Positions 6,236 to 14,295 of a DNA stretch of 48,420 nt are shown piece by piece. How positions within the stretch are numbered: position 1 is the first letter of the stretch; the number at the start of each line of letters is the position of its first letter. Both the position numbers and the translations under genes were made by a program. This DNA comes from an uncultured Lachnospiraceae bacterium. Lineage in GTDB: Bacteria; Bacillota; Clostridia; Lachnospirales; Lachnospiraceae. The stretch spans positions 1-48,420 of the forward strand of contig CAJUJY010000029.1 in NCBI GenBank assembly GCA_910586555.1. Reading direction: 5' to 3'. The notes beneath the pieces are model-generated. The model was given only the letters and a program-made list of their open reading frames with translations, was not told the DNA's origin and searched no databases.

Positions 6236-9190
6236 ATGTTTAAAAAAAGTTATGGGCGCTTTTTAGCCGCCGGGCTTGCGGCAGTAATGGCTGTTACACC
6301 TGCTTTTACTGTAAGTGAGGGCGTGGAAGCAGCAAGTGCTAAGAAAGTTAAAAGTGTTACACTGAAAATCGGCAAGAAAACAGTTACAAAAAAGACTTAC
6401 ACGCTTAAAGAGGGTGCAAAGGCCACAATTAAAGTGACTGTTTCACCTGCAAAGGCAAAGAAAACAATTACATTTACATCTAGCAAAAAGGGTATTGCCT
6501 CTGTTACAAAAAACGGGGTAGTAACAGCTAAGACCCTGGGTACAGCAAAGATTACAGTTGCTGTAAAAGGTAAGGATAAAAAGGTTAAAAAAACTTATGT
6601 AAACATTAAGGTTACAGAAGGGGAGGAGCAGAACTCACAGGTAACGCCAGAACCTGAAGTTACACCAACAGATTCACCATCACAGGTTCCAGGACAGACA
6701 CTGGCTTCATTTACATCAGATATGAATCCTATCGCTACAACTGATAGTGATGGAAACCCATTATATGGCGGGGATCCGTCTGTTTTAGTAGATGATGGCA
6801 CAGTATACCTGTATGTGGGACATGATGTTTCCAGAGCTGAGTCATACAATATCCCAGAATATTGCTGCTACTCAACAAAGGATCTTAAGAACTGGTCATA
6901 CCATGGTACTGTACTTAATATGAAAGATGTTACATGGGGAACTGCTGATGCTGCATGGGCAGGCCAGGTTATGAAGTACAATGGGAAATATTACTTGTAT
7001 TACTGTTCATGGGATAAAACAGACAGCGGAAAACAGTCTATAGGTGTTGCCGTTGCTGATAACCCGGCAGGGCCGTTTAAAGATAAAGGGACTCCTCTTG
7101 TTAAAGGTTCAACAACAACAAATGAAACAAGCGGATGGAATGACATTGACCCTACTGCATGGATAGAAACCGATAGCAATGGTGTGGAACACCGCTATCT
7201 TTCATGGGGCAATGGCAAGGTATTTGTATGTGAATTAAATGAAGACATGGTTTCCGTAAAAGATATAAACGGGGACGGAAAAATAACATTTGGCACACAG
7301 GCAGGCGGAAAGACTTCAAAAGATGTAGATATTATTGAAAAAGATGTTACAGGCCTGTCGTTTACAGAAGCACCATGGATTTACCGCCGCCAGGATGCAG
7401 ATGGGAAATATACAGGCAAATATTACCTGTTCTATGCATATGGCTGGAGGGAGCAGATGGCGTATGCTACAACAGATGACCTGATGGATGGCAAACTGGA
7501 GTTTGGAAATATTTTAATGCCTCCAAGTGCTACATCAAATACAAACCATATGGCAGTGTTTGACTTTAAGGGTAAAACATACTTTATATACCATAACGGG
7601 TCACTTCCGGCTGGAAGCGGTTTCAGAAGGGCTCCTTGTATTACAGAGGTTAATTTCAATGCAGATGGCAGCATTACAGAAATACCTGAAACTGCGGCAG
7701 GAATCAATGGTACTGTTTCAAAAATTTATACTGGGAACGGGGATTTAGTTTCCCATGAAAAATTTGAGAACTCAGGTGCAGACAGTGCTTATCCATATAC
7801 GAAAATTGGGGTAGGCGTATATGCAGATGCTGGTGTTAAAGATTCTGAATGGGTTCTTACTCCAGGAAAAGCAGATACATCAAATAGTGATTATGTATCT
7901 ATCCAGTCAGAAAATAAGCCAGGGCTTTATCTTACAGCCAATGATGACAAAAGTGTAACCCTTGCACAGGACTATGATTTAAATACAATTCCTGAAACTG
8001 CAAAGAAACAGACATTTAAAAAGGTTGCAGGTTTATCTGATGCAAAGGGTGTATCTTATGAAAGCGTATCACAGCCAGGATATTACCTGACAATTTTAGG
8101 ACAGAAAATGTACCTTATGTCAGGCAAGGATTTTGCATCAACATTTTATTTAGATAATAAGCCTGATGCTACGGCTCCAGGCGGTTCATTATCAAATGAT
8201 AATGAACTTACAGGTATAACTGCATCCGTTCCTGACGGGGACAAAACAATCAGCATAACTGTAGAAAAAGACAGTGCAGGCAATTACAGCATGAAAGTAC
8301 CATCTTCTGTAAGCACTGTTAAGGCAGTATTATCAATAAAGGATAAGAACGGATATGCATTTGCAGGTGATGTGCTTGCAGGCAGTGATGGAAGTGTTGA
8401 TATTGCATTACAGGGCATGAAGACTGAACTTGTTATAACAGTATATGCAGAAGATGCTGTTACAAATAAAACTTATAAACTGTCTATTGAAAAGGATTAT
8501 GCAGGATTTAAGTTTGGCGGTGAAATCCTTAAGGTATTTGATTTTGAAGGCCAGGATGATGGTGCTTTAGCAGTCCAGAAAATGACAGGGGCAGCAAAAG
8601 GGCTTGAAAACAAAACAGGTGTAACTTTTAAATATTCAGATGCTGGCATGAATGGAGGCAAAGCAATAACCCTGGATGGCACATATGGGTTAAAGCTTCT
8701 TGATGATGCTTCTGTTCTTGGTGAAAGCTATACAATTTCATACTGGATGAAGCCGTTAAAACTTGGCGGTGCAGTTGACCCTACTCTTACAGCCGGGACA
8801 TTTTCACCAGAATACTGGTTAAACCTTACATTTGAGCGTCCTATCTGGTCTAACAATGGCGGATATGTAGATGTTGCTGGTAAAGTTTCTTATAAAGAAA
8901 ATGAATGGCAGAATGTTGTACTGGTTATTGATGGTTCAAAAGCTGGAACAGCAGCCAATACAGTATATGGCAAGCTTTATATTAATGGCAGCCTTGCAGG
9001 TGAAGGTGATGTTGCAAAAGACATTATGATGAAAGCTAATTCAAAAGTTTACTTTGGTGCAAATGCATGGGATGCTTACTTTAGCGGGGATTTAGATGAA
9101 GTTATGCTTATAAAAGGCGCACTTTCTGAAAGTGATATCCAGGCAATTTCAGGAGGGGTTGTCACAGCAAAGAACAAAGGGAATTTATAA
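6236..9190 (+). CDS. Secreted multidomain GH43 glycoside hydrolase
   Basis: The 984-residue product has an N-terminal signal peptide (about 1-33) and a Big_2 Ig-like domain (about 35-127). A Thr/Pro linker (about 132-155) leads into a GH43 five-bladed beta-propeller catalytic domain (about 162-500). The three carboxylates fit the family: D180 in YGGDPSVLV (base), D305 in WNDIDPTAWI and E378 in LSFTEAPWIY (acid). Residues 519-641 resemble an AbfB/beta-trefoil-like binding region, 655-755 a small beta-sandwich, and 766-975 a LamG/concanavalin-like domain. GH43 enzymes act on arabinofuranosides, xylosides or related plant polysaccharide side chains. The start is set by AAAGGAG 8 nt upstream; an upstream in-frame TTG lacks such a site. 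No LPXTG anchor is visible; Big_2 may hold the protein in the wall. A terminator follows at 9230-9265. Confidence 0.9.
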   Translation: MFKKSYGRFLAAGLAAVMAVTPAFTVSEGVEAASAKKVKSVTLKIGKKTVTKKTYTLKEGAKATIKVTVSPAKAKKTITFTSSKKGIASVTKNGVVTAKTLGTAKITVAVKGKDKKVKKTYVNIKVTEGEEQNSQVTPEPEVTPTDSPSQVPGQTLASFTSDMNPIATTDSDGNPLYGGDPSVLVDDGTVYLYVGHDVSRAESYNIPEYCCYSTKDLKNWSYHGTVLNMKDVTWGTADAAWAGQVMKYNGKYYLYYCSWDKTDSGKQSIGVAVADNPAGPFKDKGTPLVKGSTTTNETSGWNDIDPTAWIETDSNGVEHRYLSWGNGKVFVCELNEDMVSVKDINGDGKITFGTQAGGKTSKDVDIIEKDVTGLSFTEAPWIYRRQDADGKYTGKYYLFYAYGWREQMAYATTDDLMDGKLEFGNILMPPSATSNTNHMAVFDFKGKTYFIYHNGSLPAGSGFRRAPCITEVNFNADGSITEIPETAAGINGTVSKIYTGNGDLVSHEKFENSGADSAYPYTKIGVGVYADAGVKDSEWVLTPGKADTSNSDYVSIQSENKPGLYLTANDDKSVTLAQDYDLNTIPETAKKQTFKKVAGLSDAKGVSYESVSQPGYYLTILGQKMYLMSGKDFASTFYLDNKPDATAPGGSLSNDNELTGITASVPDGDKTISITVEKDSAGNYSMKVPSSVSTVKAVLSIKDKNGYAFAGDVLAGSDGSVDIALQGMKTELVITVYAEDAVTNKTYKLSIEKDYAGFKFGGEILKVFDFEGQDDGALAVQKMTGAAKGLENKTGVTFKYSDAGMNGGKAITLDGTYGLKLLDDASVLGESYTISYWMKPLKLGGAVDPTLTAGTFSPEYWLNLTFERPIWSNNGGYVDVAGKVSYKENEWQNVVLVIDGSKAGTAANTVYGKLYINGSLAGEGDVAKDIMMKANSKVYFGANAWDAYFSGDLDEVMLIKGALSESDIQAISGGVVTAKNKGNL

Positions 9191-9229
9191 TCTGTGTCAG
9201 GCGTTAGATATATTACATTACAATAAGAC

Positions 9230-9265
9230 AAGGGGGCTGGAATAAAAACCAGCTCCCTTATTTTG
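9230..9265 (+). terminator. Rho-independent terminator of the GH43 gene
   Basis: AAGGGGGCTGG (9230-9240) pairs with CCAGCTCCCTT (9249-9259) with one G-T pair and an 8-nt loop, followed by ATTTTG. Its T-tract runs directly into the end of family-1 copy C. Confidence 0.85.
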
Positions 9266-9458
9266 TTTAACCTCATTAAGTAAGCCCTTTGCAATACACG
9301 CTTCTTAAGCGGTGGGTTTGATTTACCAGGGCTTACTTAGTCTGGCAGGGGTTCAAGCTCCTGCCAGACTGCCGCAAAGCGGCAATGAGGTTGTTTTGCA
9401 AGTGGGCAAGTAGCCAATGCCTGCTTGCAGGCAATGCGGATTGCGAATATCCGCTTGA
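9266..9458 (+). repeat. Family-1 structured repeat, copy C
   Basis: This is the cleanest copy. It begins TTTAACCTCATTAAGTAAG and ends GCGGATTGCGAATATCCGC plus TTGA. Clear internal hairpins are GTCTGGCAGG...CCTGCCAGAC (near 9340-9370) and TGCCGCAAAGCGGCA. It lies between the GH43 terminator and the aminotransferase promoter. Confidence 0.85.
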
Positions 9459-9492
9459 AAAATAACCTGGACTTATAGTAATAAATAATTAA

Positions 9493-9506
9493 AATTGTAT
9501 ACAATT
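9493..9506. promoter_or_regulatory. Perfect palindrome upstream of the aminotransferase promoter
   Basis: AATTGTATACAATT is a perfect 14-bp palindrome ending 5 bp before the -35 box. Its spacing and TTGTATACAA core resemble binding sites of GntR-type regulators, so it is an operator or activator-site candidate. No such regulator gene is in the window. Confidence 0.45.
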
Positions 9507-9511
9507 ATACA

Positions 9512-9540
9512 TTGACACATATACCCTCTTGTATTATAAT
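9512..9540 (+). promoter_or_regulatory. Sigma-A-type promoter of the aminotransferase gene
   Basis: A consensus TTGACA (9512-9517) and a consensus TATAAT (9535-9540) are separated by 17 bp. It lies 90 bp before the start codon at 9631. Confidence 0.8.
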
Positions 9541-9630
9541 TCTACTGGTATATAAAGTTACAATATAATATAATTATAATAATTAATTGGCCAGATAAAG
9601 TTTACCCTGGACAAAGAAAAGAGGTAAAAT

Positions 9631-10830
9631 ATGTCATTAGAATTATCTAAGAAAGCAGCAGCAGTTAAACCATCATCAACACTTGCCATTACTGCAAAGG
9701 CAAAGGAACTAAGGGCACAGGGAAAAGATGTTGTTGGGTTTGGGGCAGGTGAACCTGATTTTGATACTCCTGAAAATATTTGTGATGCAGCTATTGATGC
9801 TATTAACAGTGGTTTCACAAAATATACACCAGCTTCAGGTATTAACGAACTTAAAGAAGCTATTTCCAGGAAATTCAAAAACTATAACAATATTGATTAT
9901 GCCCCGGAGCAGATTGTTATAAGCAATGGCGGCAAACATTCCCTTGAAAATATTTTTACTGTTCTCTTAAATCCTGGAGATGAAGTTATTATACCGGCTC
10001 CATACTGGCTTAGTTATACTGAAATTGTAAAACTTGCAGATGGTGTGCCTGTAATAGTTAAAACAACTAAAGAACAGAATTATAAGCTTACACCAGAAGC
10101 ACTTAAAGCAGCTATTACAGATAAAACAAAGGCACTTATACTTAATACTCCAAATAACCCTACTGGAATGATTTACACAGAAGATGAACTGCGTGATATT
10201 GCAGATCTTGCTGTTGAAAAAGATTTCTATGTAGTTGCAGATGAAATGTATGAAACACTCACATATGACGGACAGAAGCATGTAAGCATAGCTTCACTTG
10301 GCAAGGAAATTTATGACAGGACAATCACATGTAACGGCCTTGCAAAAAGTTATGCAATGACGGGCTGGAGAATTGGGTATACAGGTTCACCTCTAAAGAT
10401 TGCCAAAATGATGGGAAGCGTACAGAGCCACCAGACATCAAACCCTAATTCAATCGCACAAAAGGCTGCTGTAGAGGCAATTAACGGGCCGCAGGATTCA
10501 GTAGACCAGATGAACATAGAATTTGGCAAACGCCGCCAGTATATATATGACAGGATATGCAATATGCCATATATAAGTGCTGTTAAACCAATGGGCGCAT
10601 TTTATGTATTTGTAGATGCCAGCAAAGTATTAGGCATGGCATATAAAGGGGTGGAAGTAAGTACAGTTGCACAAATGGCGGAAATCCTTATAAATGACTA
10701 TAACACTGCCGTTGTCCCTTGTGCAGATTTTGGTTTTGATGACCATTTAAGACTTTCATACGCCATTTCAATAGAACAGATAGAAAAAGGGCTTGACAGG
10801 ATAGAAGCCTTTTTAAAAGAGCTTAAATAA
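9631..10830 (+). CDS. Class I PLP-dependent aspartate aminotransferase
   Basis: This 399-residue fold-type I aminotransferase starts in the family manner (LSKKAAAVKPSSTLAITAKA). Visible active-site elements are FGAGEPDFDTPENI, the substrate/cofactor motif NTPNNPTG (N175 or N176), D204 in VVADEMYE, which contacts the pyridine nitrogen, and K239 in GLAKSYAMTGWRIGY, which forms the Schiff base. FDDHLRLSYA near the C-terminus carries the carboxylate-binding Arg. It most resembles bacterial subgroup Ib aspartate aminotransferases, interconverting aspartate and 2-oxoglutarate with oxaloacetate and glutamate. AGAGG 7 nt upstream supports the start. It has its own promoter and terminator and is monocistronic. 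Confidence 0.92.
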   Translation: MSLELSKKAAAVKPSSTLAITAKAKELRAQGKDVVGFGAGEPDFDTPENICDAAIDAINSGFTKYTPASGINELKEAISRKFKNYNNIDYAPEQIVISNGGKHSLENIFTVLLNPGDEVIIPAPYWLSYTEIVKLADGVPVIVKTTKEQNYKLTPEALKAAITDKTKALILNTPNNPTGMIYTEDELRDIADLAVEKDFYVVADEMYETLTYDGQKHVSIASLGKEIYDRTITCNGLAKSYAMTGWRIGYTGSPLKIAKMMGSVQSHQTSNPNSIAQKAAVEAINGPQDSVDQMNIEFGKRRQYIYDRICNMPYISAVKPMGAFYVFVDASKVLGMAYKGVEVSTVAQMAEILINDYNTAVVPCADFGFDDHLRLSYAISIEQIEKGLDRIEAFLKELK

Positions 10831-10853
10831 TTATAAACTGCCAGACAGAATTA

Positions 10854-10898
10854 AATAACCAGGTACTAATTTCTATAATATCTGGTTATTATATTTTT
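10854..10898 (+). terminator. Terminator of the aminotransferase gene
   Basis: AATAACCAG (10854-10862) pairs perfectly with CTGGTTATT (10882-10890), followed by ATATTTTT. The same arm sequence recurs in the hairpin at 11948-12003. Confidence 0.75.
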
Positions 10899-10987
10899 AA
10901 CCTTAACCAAATAATATCTGCAAACTTCCAATTACTGCTTACAGATACCATTTAACTATAATATATAATTTAAAAATGGAGGTTATA

Positions 10988-11830
10988 ATGAGAAAATTTA
11001 AGTTAATAAAAAAAAGTCTTTTGTCTTTCCTGCTTTCTATAAACCTGGTTTCAACAGCATATGCATATGAAAACCCACAAACATTACCAGATATTAATGG
11101 AATGTCATTAGACCAGGCTTTTATAGCTGTTGCAGAATCACAAATCGGGTATGAAGAAGATAGTAATTATGAATCATACTTTGGGGCATGGGCAGGTGAT
11201 GCTAAACAGGCATGGTGCTCCGAATTTGTTTCATGGAGTGCAGAGCAGGCTGGTATTCCTGGAGCTATTATACCAAAAGTAAGAAGTTCATCTGGATTCC
11301 GTGAATTTTTTAGTAAAATAGATAGTTTTTATCTGCTTGACGGTGGCTGTCTGGACGAAGCATGTGGATGTAGTGAGAAAGCAAGTGGTATATTATCTGT
11401 AAATGAATTAAAAAAAGGTGATATTCTGATTGTAGAAACGAATGGTGATATTTCAAACGGGCCAGACCATACATGCATTTTTTTATCTGTAGAACAAGAT
11501 ATGTTATGTACACTTGATGGAAATTCTGGAAATATGGTAAAGAAAAAAACAAGAGAGATTTCAAGTGTACATGGAGTATGCAGGCCAGATTTTTCAAAAA
11601 CTGTAATAGAAACTGAAAAAGAGCAGTATATAGTTAAAAAAAGGAAAAAAGTTTCAATTAATACTTATATTGTTAATACAAATGGAAGTGAAATTATTTA
11701 CAAATCAAAAAATAAAAAAATAGCAACCGTAGATAAAAATGGTATCATAAAAGGAATAAAAAAAGGGCATACATATATTACAATCCAGTGTAATGGCATT
11801 AGCAAAAAAATATATGTAACAGTCAGTTAA
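10988..11830 (+). CDS. Secreted CHAP-domain protein with Big_2 repeat
   Basis: The 280-residue product has a short Lys-rich signal peptide (about 1-26, cleavage after STAYA). An NlpC/P60-CHAP-like cysteine peptidase domain follows: AWCSEFVSW holds C77, GPDHTCIF holds H161, and LDGNSG (N179) supplies the third polar residue. Residues about 216-280 form one Big_2-type Ig domain (KNKKIATVDKNGIIKGIKKG). Proteins of this build cleave peptidoglycan peptides or act as amidases outside the cell. GGAGG precedes the ATG at 10988, so that start is preferred over the in-frame ATG at 10976. It faces the XRE gene across a bidirectional terminator. Confidence 0.82.
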   Translation: MRKFKLIKKSLLSFLLSINLVSTAYAYENPQTLPDINGMSLDQAFIAVAESQIGYEEDSNYESYFGAWAGDAKQAWCSEFVSWSAEQAGIPGAIIPKVRSSSGFREFFSKIDSFYLLDGGCLDEACGCSEKASGILSVNELKKGDILIVETNGDISNGPDHTCIFLSVEQDMLCTLDGNSGNMVKKKTREISSVHGVCRPDFSKTVIETEKEQYIVKKRKKVSINTYIVNTNGSEIIYKSKNKKIATVDKNGIIKGIKKGHTYITIQCNGISKKIYVTVS

Positions 11831-11947
11831 AAAATTTTATAGCACATTAGTTTCTAGATTATGTATCCATAAACCACAAATTTATTCTTTTATATTTATT
11901 AGTGTTTTATTAAAAAAATATTTTGTTTACATTTCATAATTATTTAT

Positions 11948-12003
11948 ATAATAACCAGATATAACAAAAAATTATATAAGAGATATTATTATCTGGTTAT
12001 TAT
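11948..12003. terminator. Bidirectional terminator between convergent genes
   Basis: ATAATAACCAGATA (11948-11961) and TATCTGGTTATTAT (11990-12003) form a perfect 14-bp stem. AT-rich runs lie on both sides, and the flanking genes converge on it, so it can end transcripts from either direction. Confidence 0.7.
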
Positions 12004-12028
12004 ATATTTATTCTGTTAATATCACTAT

Positions 12029-12433
12029 TTAATAATCATTATTATTACTATTTTTCTTTATATATTCATTACGTTTTGCAAGCAGTCCGGCTATTTCAAG
12101 CAGCAGTCTTTTGTCACTTTGTGACATGTTCTTTGCTTTAGTGCTTAACTGTGCATTAATACTATATCCTCCGTTTTCAGAAAACAGATCTTTTCCAGTA
12201 CCGCCAGCATTATAGGTATCTGTATCAAACTGTCCCCATAAGATATCATTAGGAGTTGTATTAAGTGCATTACATATATTAATTAATGTATCAACTGACA
12301 TTTTTACACTGCCTCCTTCAATATGTGAAATATGTACAGTAGACAGGTTTGTGATTTCTGCAAGTTGTGCCTGTGTTAATTTAATATTTTTTCTGCTATT
12401 TTTAATATTAAGGCCAAGTAGTTTTAAGTCCAT
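12029..12433 (-). CDS. XRE-family helix-turn-helix regulator
   Basis: The 134-residue product starts MDLKLLGLNIKNSRKNIKLT. Residues about 8-62 form a Cro/CI-type HTH: LTQAQLAEITNLSTVHISHI is the recognition region, followed by MSVDTLINICNALN, the usual last helix. The C-terminal half is polar and may serve dimerisation. GGAGG 5 nt upstream of the ATG at 12433 fixes the start; a TTG four codons earlier overlaps the Shine-Dalgarno sequence. Its likely targets are its own promoter and the divergent small gene at 12689, separated by about 255 bp. Confidence 0.85.
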   Translation of the reverse strand: MDLKLLGLNIKNSRKNIKLTQAQLAEITNLSTVHISHIEGGSVKMSVDTLINICNALNTTPNDILWGQFDTDTYNAGGTGKDLFSENGGYSINAQLSTKAKNMSQSDKRLLLEIAGLLAKRNEYIKKNSNNNDY

Positions 12434-12569
12434 TAATTCCTCCAAAAGAAAATATCTTTATATTAGTAAAAAAATTTAGTTAATTAAAAAATAGCAATAA
12501 TGCATATGCTATATTAATCTATAAGATATCAATAATATTTTGAAATATGAATAAATTAACAGGGATATA

Positions 12570-12598
12570 TTGCCTTGATAAGGCGTATATAGTATTAT
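12570..12598 (+). promoter_or_regulatory. Candidate promoter of the small divergent gene
   Basis: TTGCCT (12570-12575) and TATTAT (12593-12598) are 17 bp apart. The inverted repeat GCCTTGATAAGGC (12573-12585) overlaps the -35 box and could be an operator for the neighbouring XRE protein. Both hexamers deviate from consensus. Confidence 0.35.
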
Positions 12599-12688
12599 TT
12601 TTTGTAAAATTATCAAAAATATGAAGAAACCAGAATATAAATTAATAAGAATTTACATAATAAGCATACTTAATTATGGAGGCTGTTT

Positions 12689-12880
12689 ATGCATAAAAAT
12701 GATGTTGACAGAATTGTTAGTGTTTTAATTAAAGAAGGCTGGAATGGAAAAACACATAAAGATTTTGAAATAAAACTTGGAGAAATGAAACCTGGGGAAA
12801 AATACAGTTATGACCAGATTGAACGTGTAAGAATAAGATATCTGTATATTAATAGAAAAGATAGTGAAGAAGAAATGTAA
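12689..12880 (+). CDS. Small unknown protein (63 residues)
   Basis: Not recognised. It is a charged soluble protein with a helix-like N-terminus (MHKNDVDRIVSVLIKEGWNG). GGAGG lies 6 nt upstream of the ATG, which is the best reason to treat it as real. It is transcribed divergently from the XRE regulator, a layout typical of regulator-target pairs. It could be a small DNA-binding or antitoxin-like protein, but no motif proves it. Confidence 0.55.
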   Translation: MHKNDVDRIVSVLIKEGWNGKTHKDFEIKLGEMKPGEKYSYDQIERVRIRYLYINRKDSEEEM

Positions 12881-13005
12881 ACCTGTAAGTTTTTTTGATG
12901 TCTTTTGAACATATTTATCCATTCCAATTATAAATATTTAGGTGAAAATTTCCATAATATGTGTTATCATAATAGAAAATACTAAATATGATGAAAGGAA
13001 TAGTT

Positions 13006-14295
13006 ATGAAAGATATTAAAAAAGCGCTGTTTATGAAAGAAGCAGCATCAGGTAAAGGACACAATATCCTGGTTGAAATATGTATTGCTGTCCTTTTGTT
13101 TTTTATTGGTTCAACCGCCATGGGTTTTATACAGGTTCCTGCAATAATAGCATACCTTCTTAGCAATAAGGATTATATGTCAATGATTATGACAGGAAGG
13201 CTTGATACACAGAAAATGCTTTCTGTTATGTCAGATATGCCTGAATGGATTATGATAGTTATGCTTTTTGCAGAAATACTGCTTACGGTTATTGTACTTT
13301 TTTATTGCCGTTTTTTTGAAAAAAGGAAACTTTCCACACTTGGATTTGTGAAAAAGGGAATGTTTAAACAATATGTCCTAGGGCTTTTGGCAGGGGCAGC
13401 AGCATTTTCTGTGGTATATCTTATATGTGTAATTACAGGAAGTGTAAAATGCAGTGGTATTGCTACAGATATTATACCATTATATATTACCGGTTATTTC
13501 CTTGGTTATATGTTGCAAGGGATGGCAGAAGAAGTGCTTTGCAGGGGTTATCTTATGGTTTCACTGTCCAGAAGGTACCATGTGACATTGGCAATAGTTG
13601 CCAGTTCACTGTTTTTTGCATTTTTACATTCAGCTAACAGCGGGTTGTCACCACTTGCATATTTAAACCTGTTTTTATTTGGTGTATTTGCCTCACTGCT
13701 TTTGCTGGATTTTGGCAACATATGGATAGCAGGGGCTTTCCACAGTGTATGGAACTTTGTACAGGGGAATGTATACGGGGTACAGGTAAGTGGAATGAAG
13801 GTTTCTAATTCCATACTGTCGACTTCCTATACAAATGGCATGGAAATAATAAATGGCGGAAGTTTTGGAATGGAAGGAGGACTTTCAGTATCTTTTGTAT
13901 TCCTGGCAGGGATAATAATGCTTTCATACCATCTTTATAAAAAAGGCGATATAGTTGATTTACAGGAGCTAGAAGGGGTTAATGGGGGAAGCAGCAGTAC
14001 CATAAGCGTTACAGAAAGAGGTATTAATATAACCGGCATGGACAGCATAACATCTAGTGAAGATAATACTAATGCACCAGATATAAAAAATGTTAATAAT
14101 GCAGATTATAATAATTATAACAGCCCTGATGAAATTAATGCAGATAACATTATTATAAATAAAGATGCAGATGTGCTTGATGGTGATATTATTAAAAATA
14201 ATAACCTTAATTCTGGCATAAATGCTAAGGAAACAGATACAGAAAATAATAATGTACAAAAGACAGCATTTAACCAGGATTATTTTAAAAACTGA
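13006..14295 (+). CDS. CPBP-family intramembrane metalloprotease
   Basis: The 429-residue product has about eight hydrophobic segments in residues 20-310 and the CPBP (Abi/Rce1-like) motifs: E175 and E176 with R180 in AEEVLCRGYL, H208 in FFAFLHSAN, and H246 in HSVWNF. These are the glutamate-zinc ligand set of the family, which cleaves prenylated or peptide substrates in membranes and is often linked to bacteriocin self-immunity. After the last membrane helix the protein has a polar tail of about 110 residues very rich in Asn and Asp, expected to be disordered and unusual for the family. The start at 13006 has AAAGGA 7 nt upstream; in-frame ATGs at 12988 and 12991 do not. Its 3' end overlaps the convergent gene by 11 bp. 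Confidence 0.82.
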   Translation: MKDIKKALFMKEAASGKGHNILVEICIAVLLFFIGSTAMGFIQVPAIIAYLLSNKDYMSMIMTGRLDTQKMLSVMSDMPEWIMIVMLFAEILLTVIVLFYCRFFEKRKLSTLGFVKKGMFKQYVLGLLAGAAAFSVVYLICVITGSVKCSGIATDIIPLYITGYFLGYMLQGMAEEVLCRGYLMVSLSRRYHVTLAIVASSLFFAFLHSANSGLSPLAYLNLFLFGVFASLLLLDFGNIWIAGAFHSVWNFVQGNVYGVQVSGMKVSNSILSTSYTNGMEIINGGSFGMEGGLSVSFVFLAGIIMLSYHLYKKGDIVDLQELEGVNGGSSSTISVTERGINITGMDSITSSEDNTNAPDIKNVNNADYNNYNSPDEINADNIIINKDADVLDGDIIKNNNLNSGINAKETDTENNNVQKTAFNQDYFKN

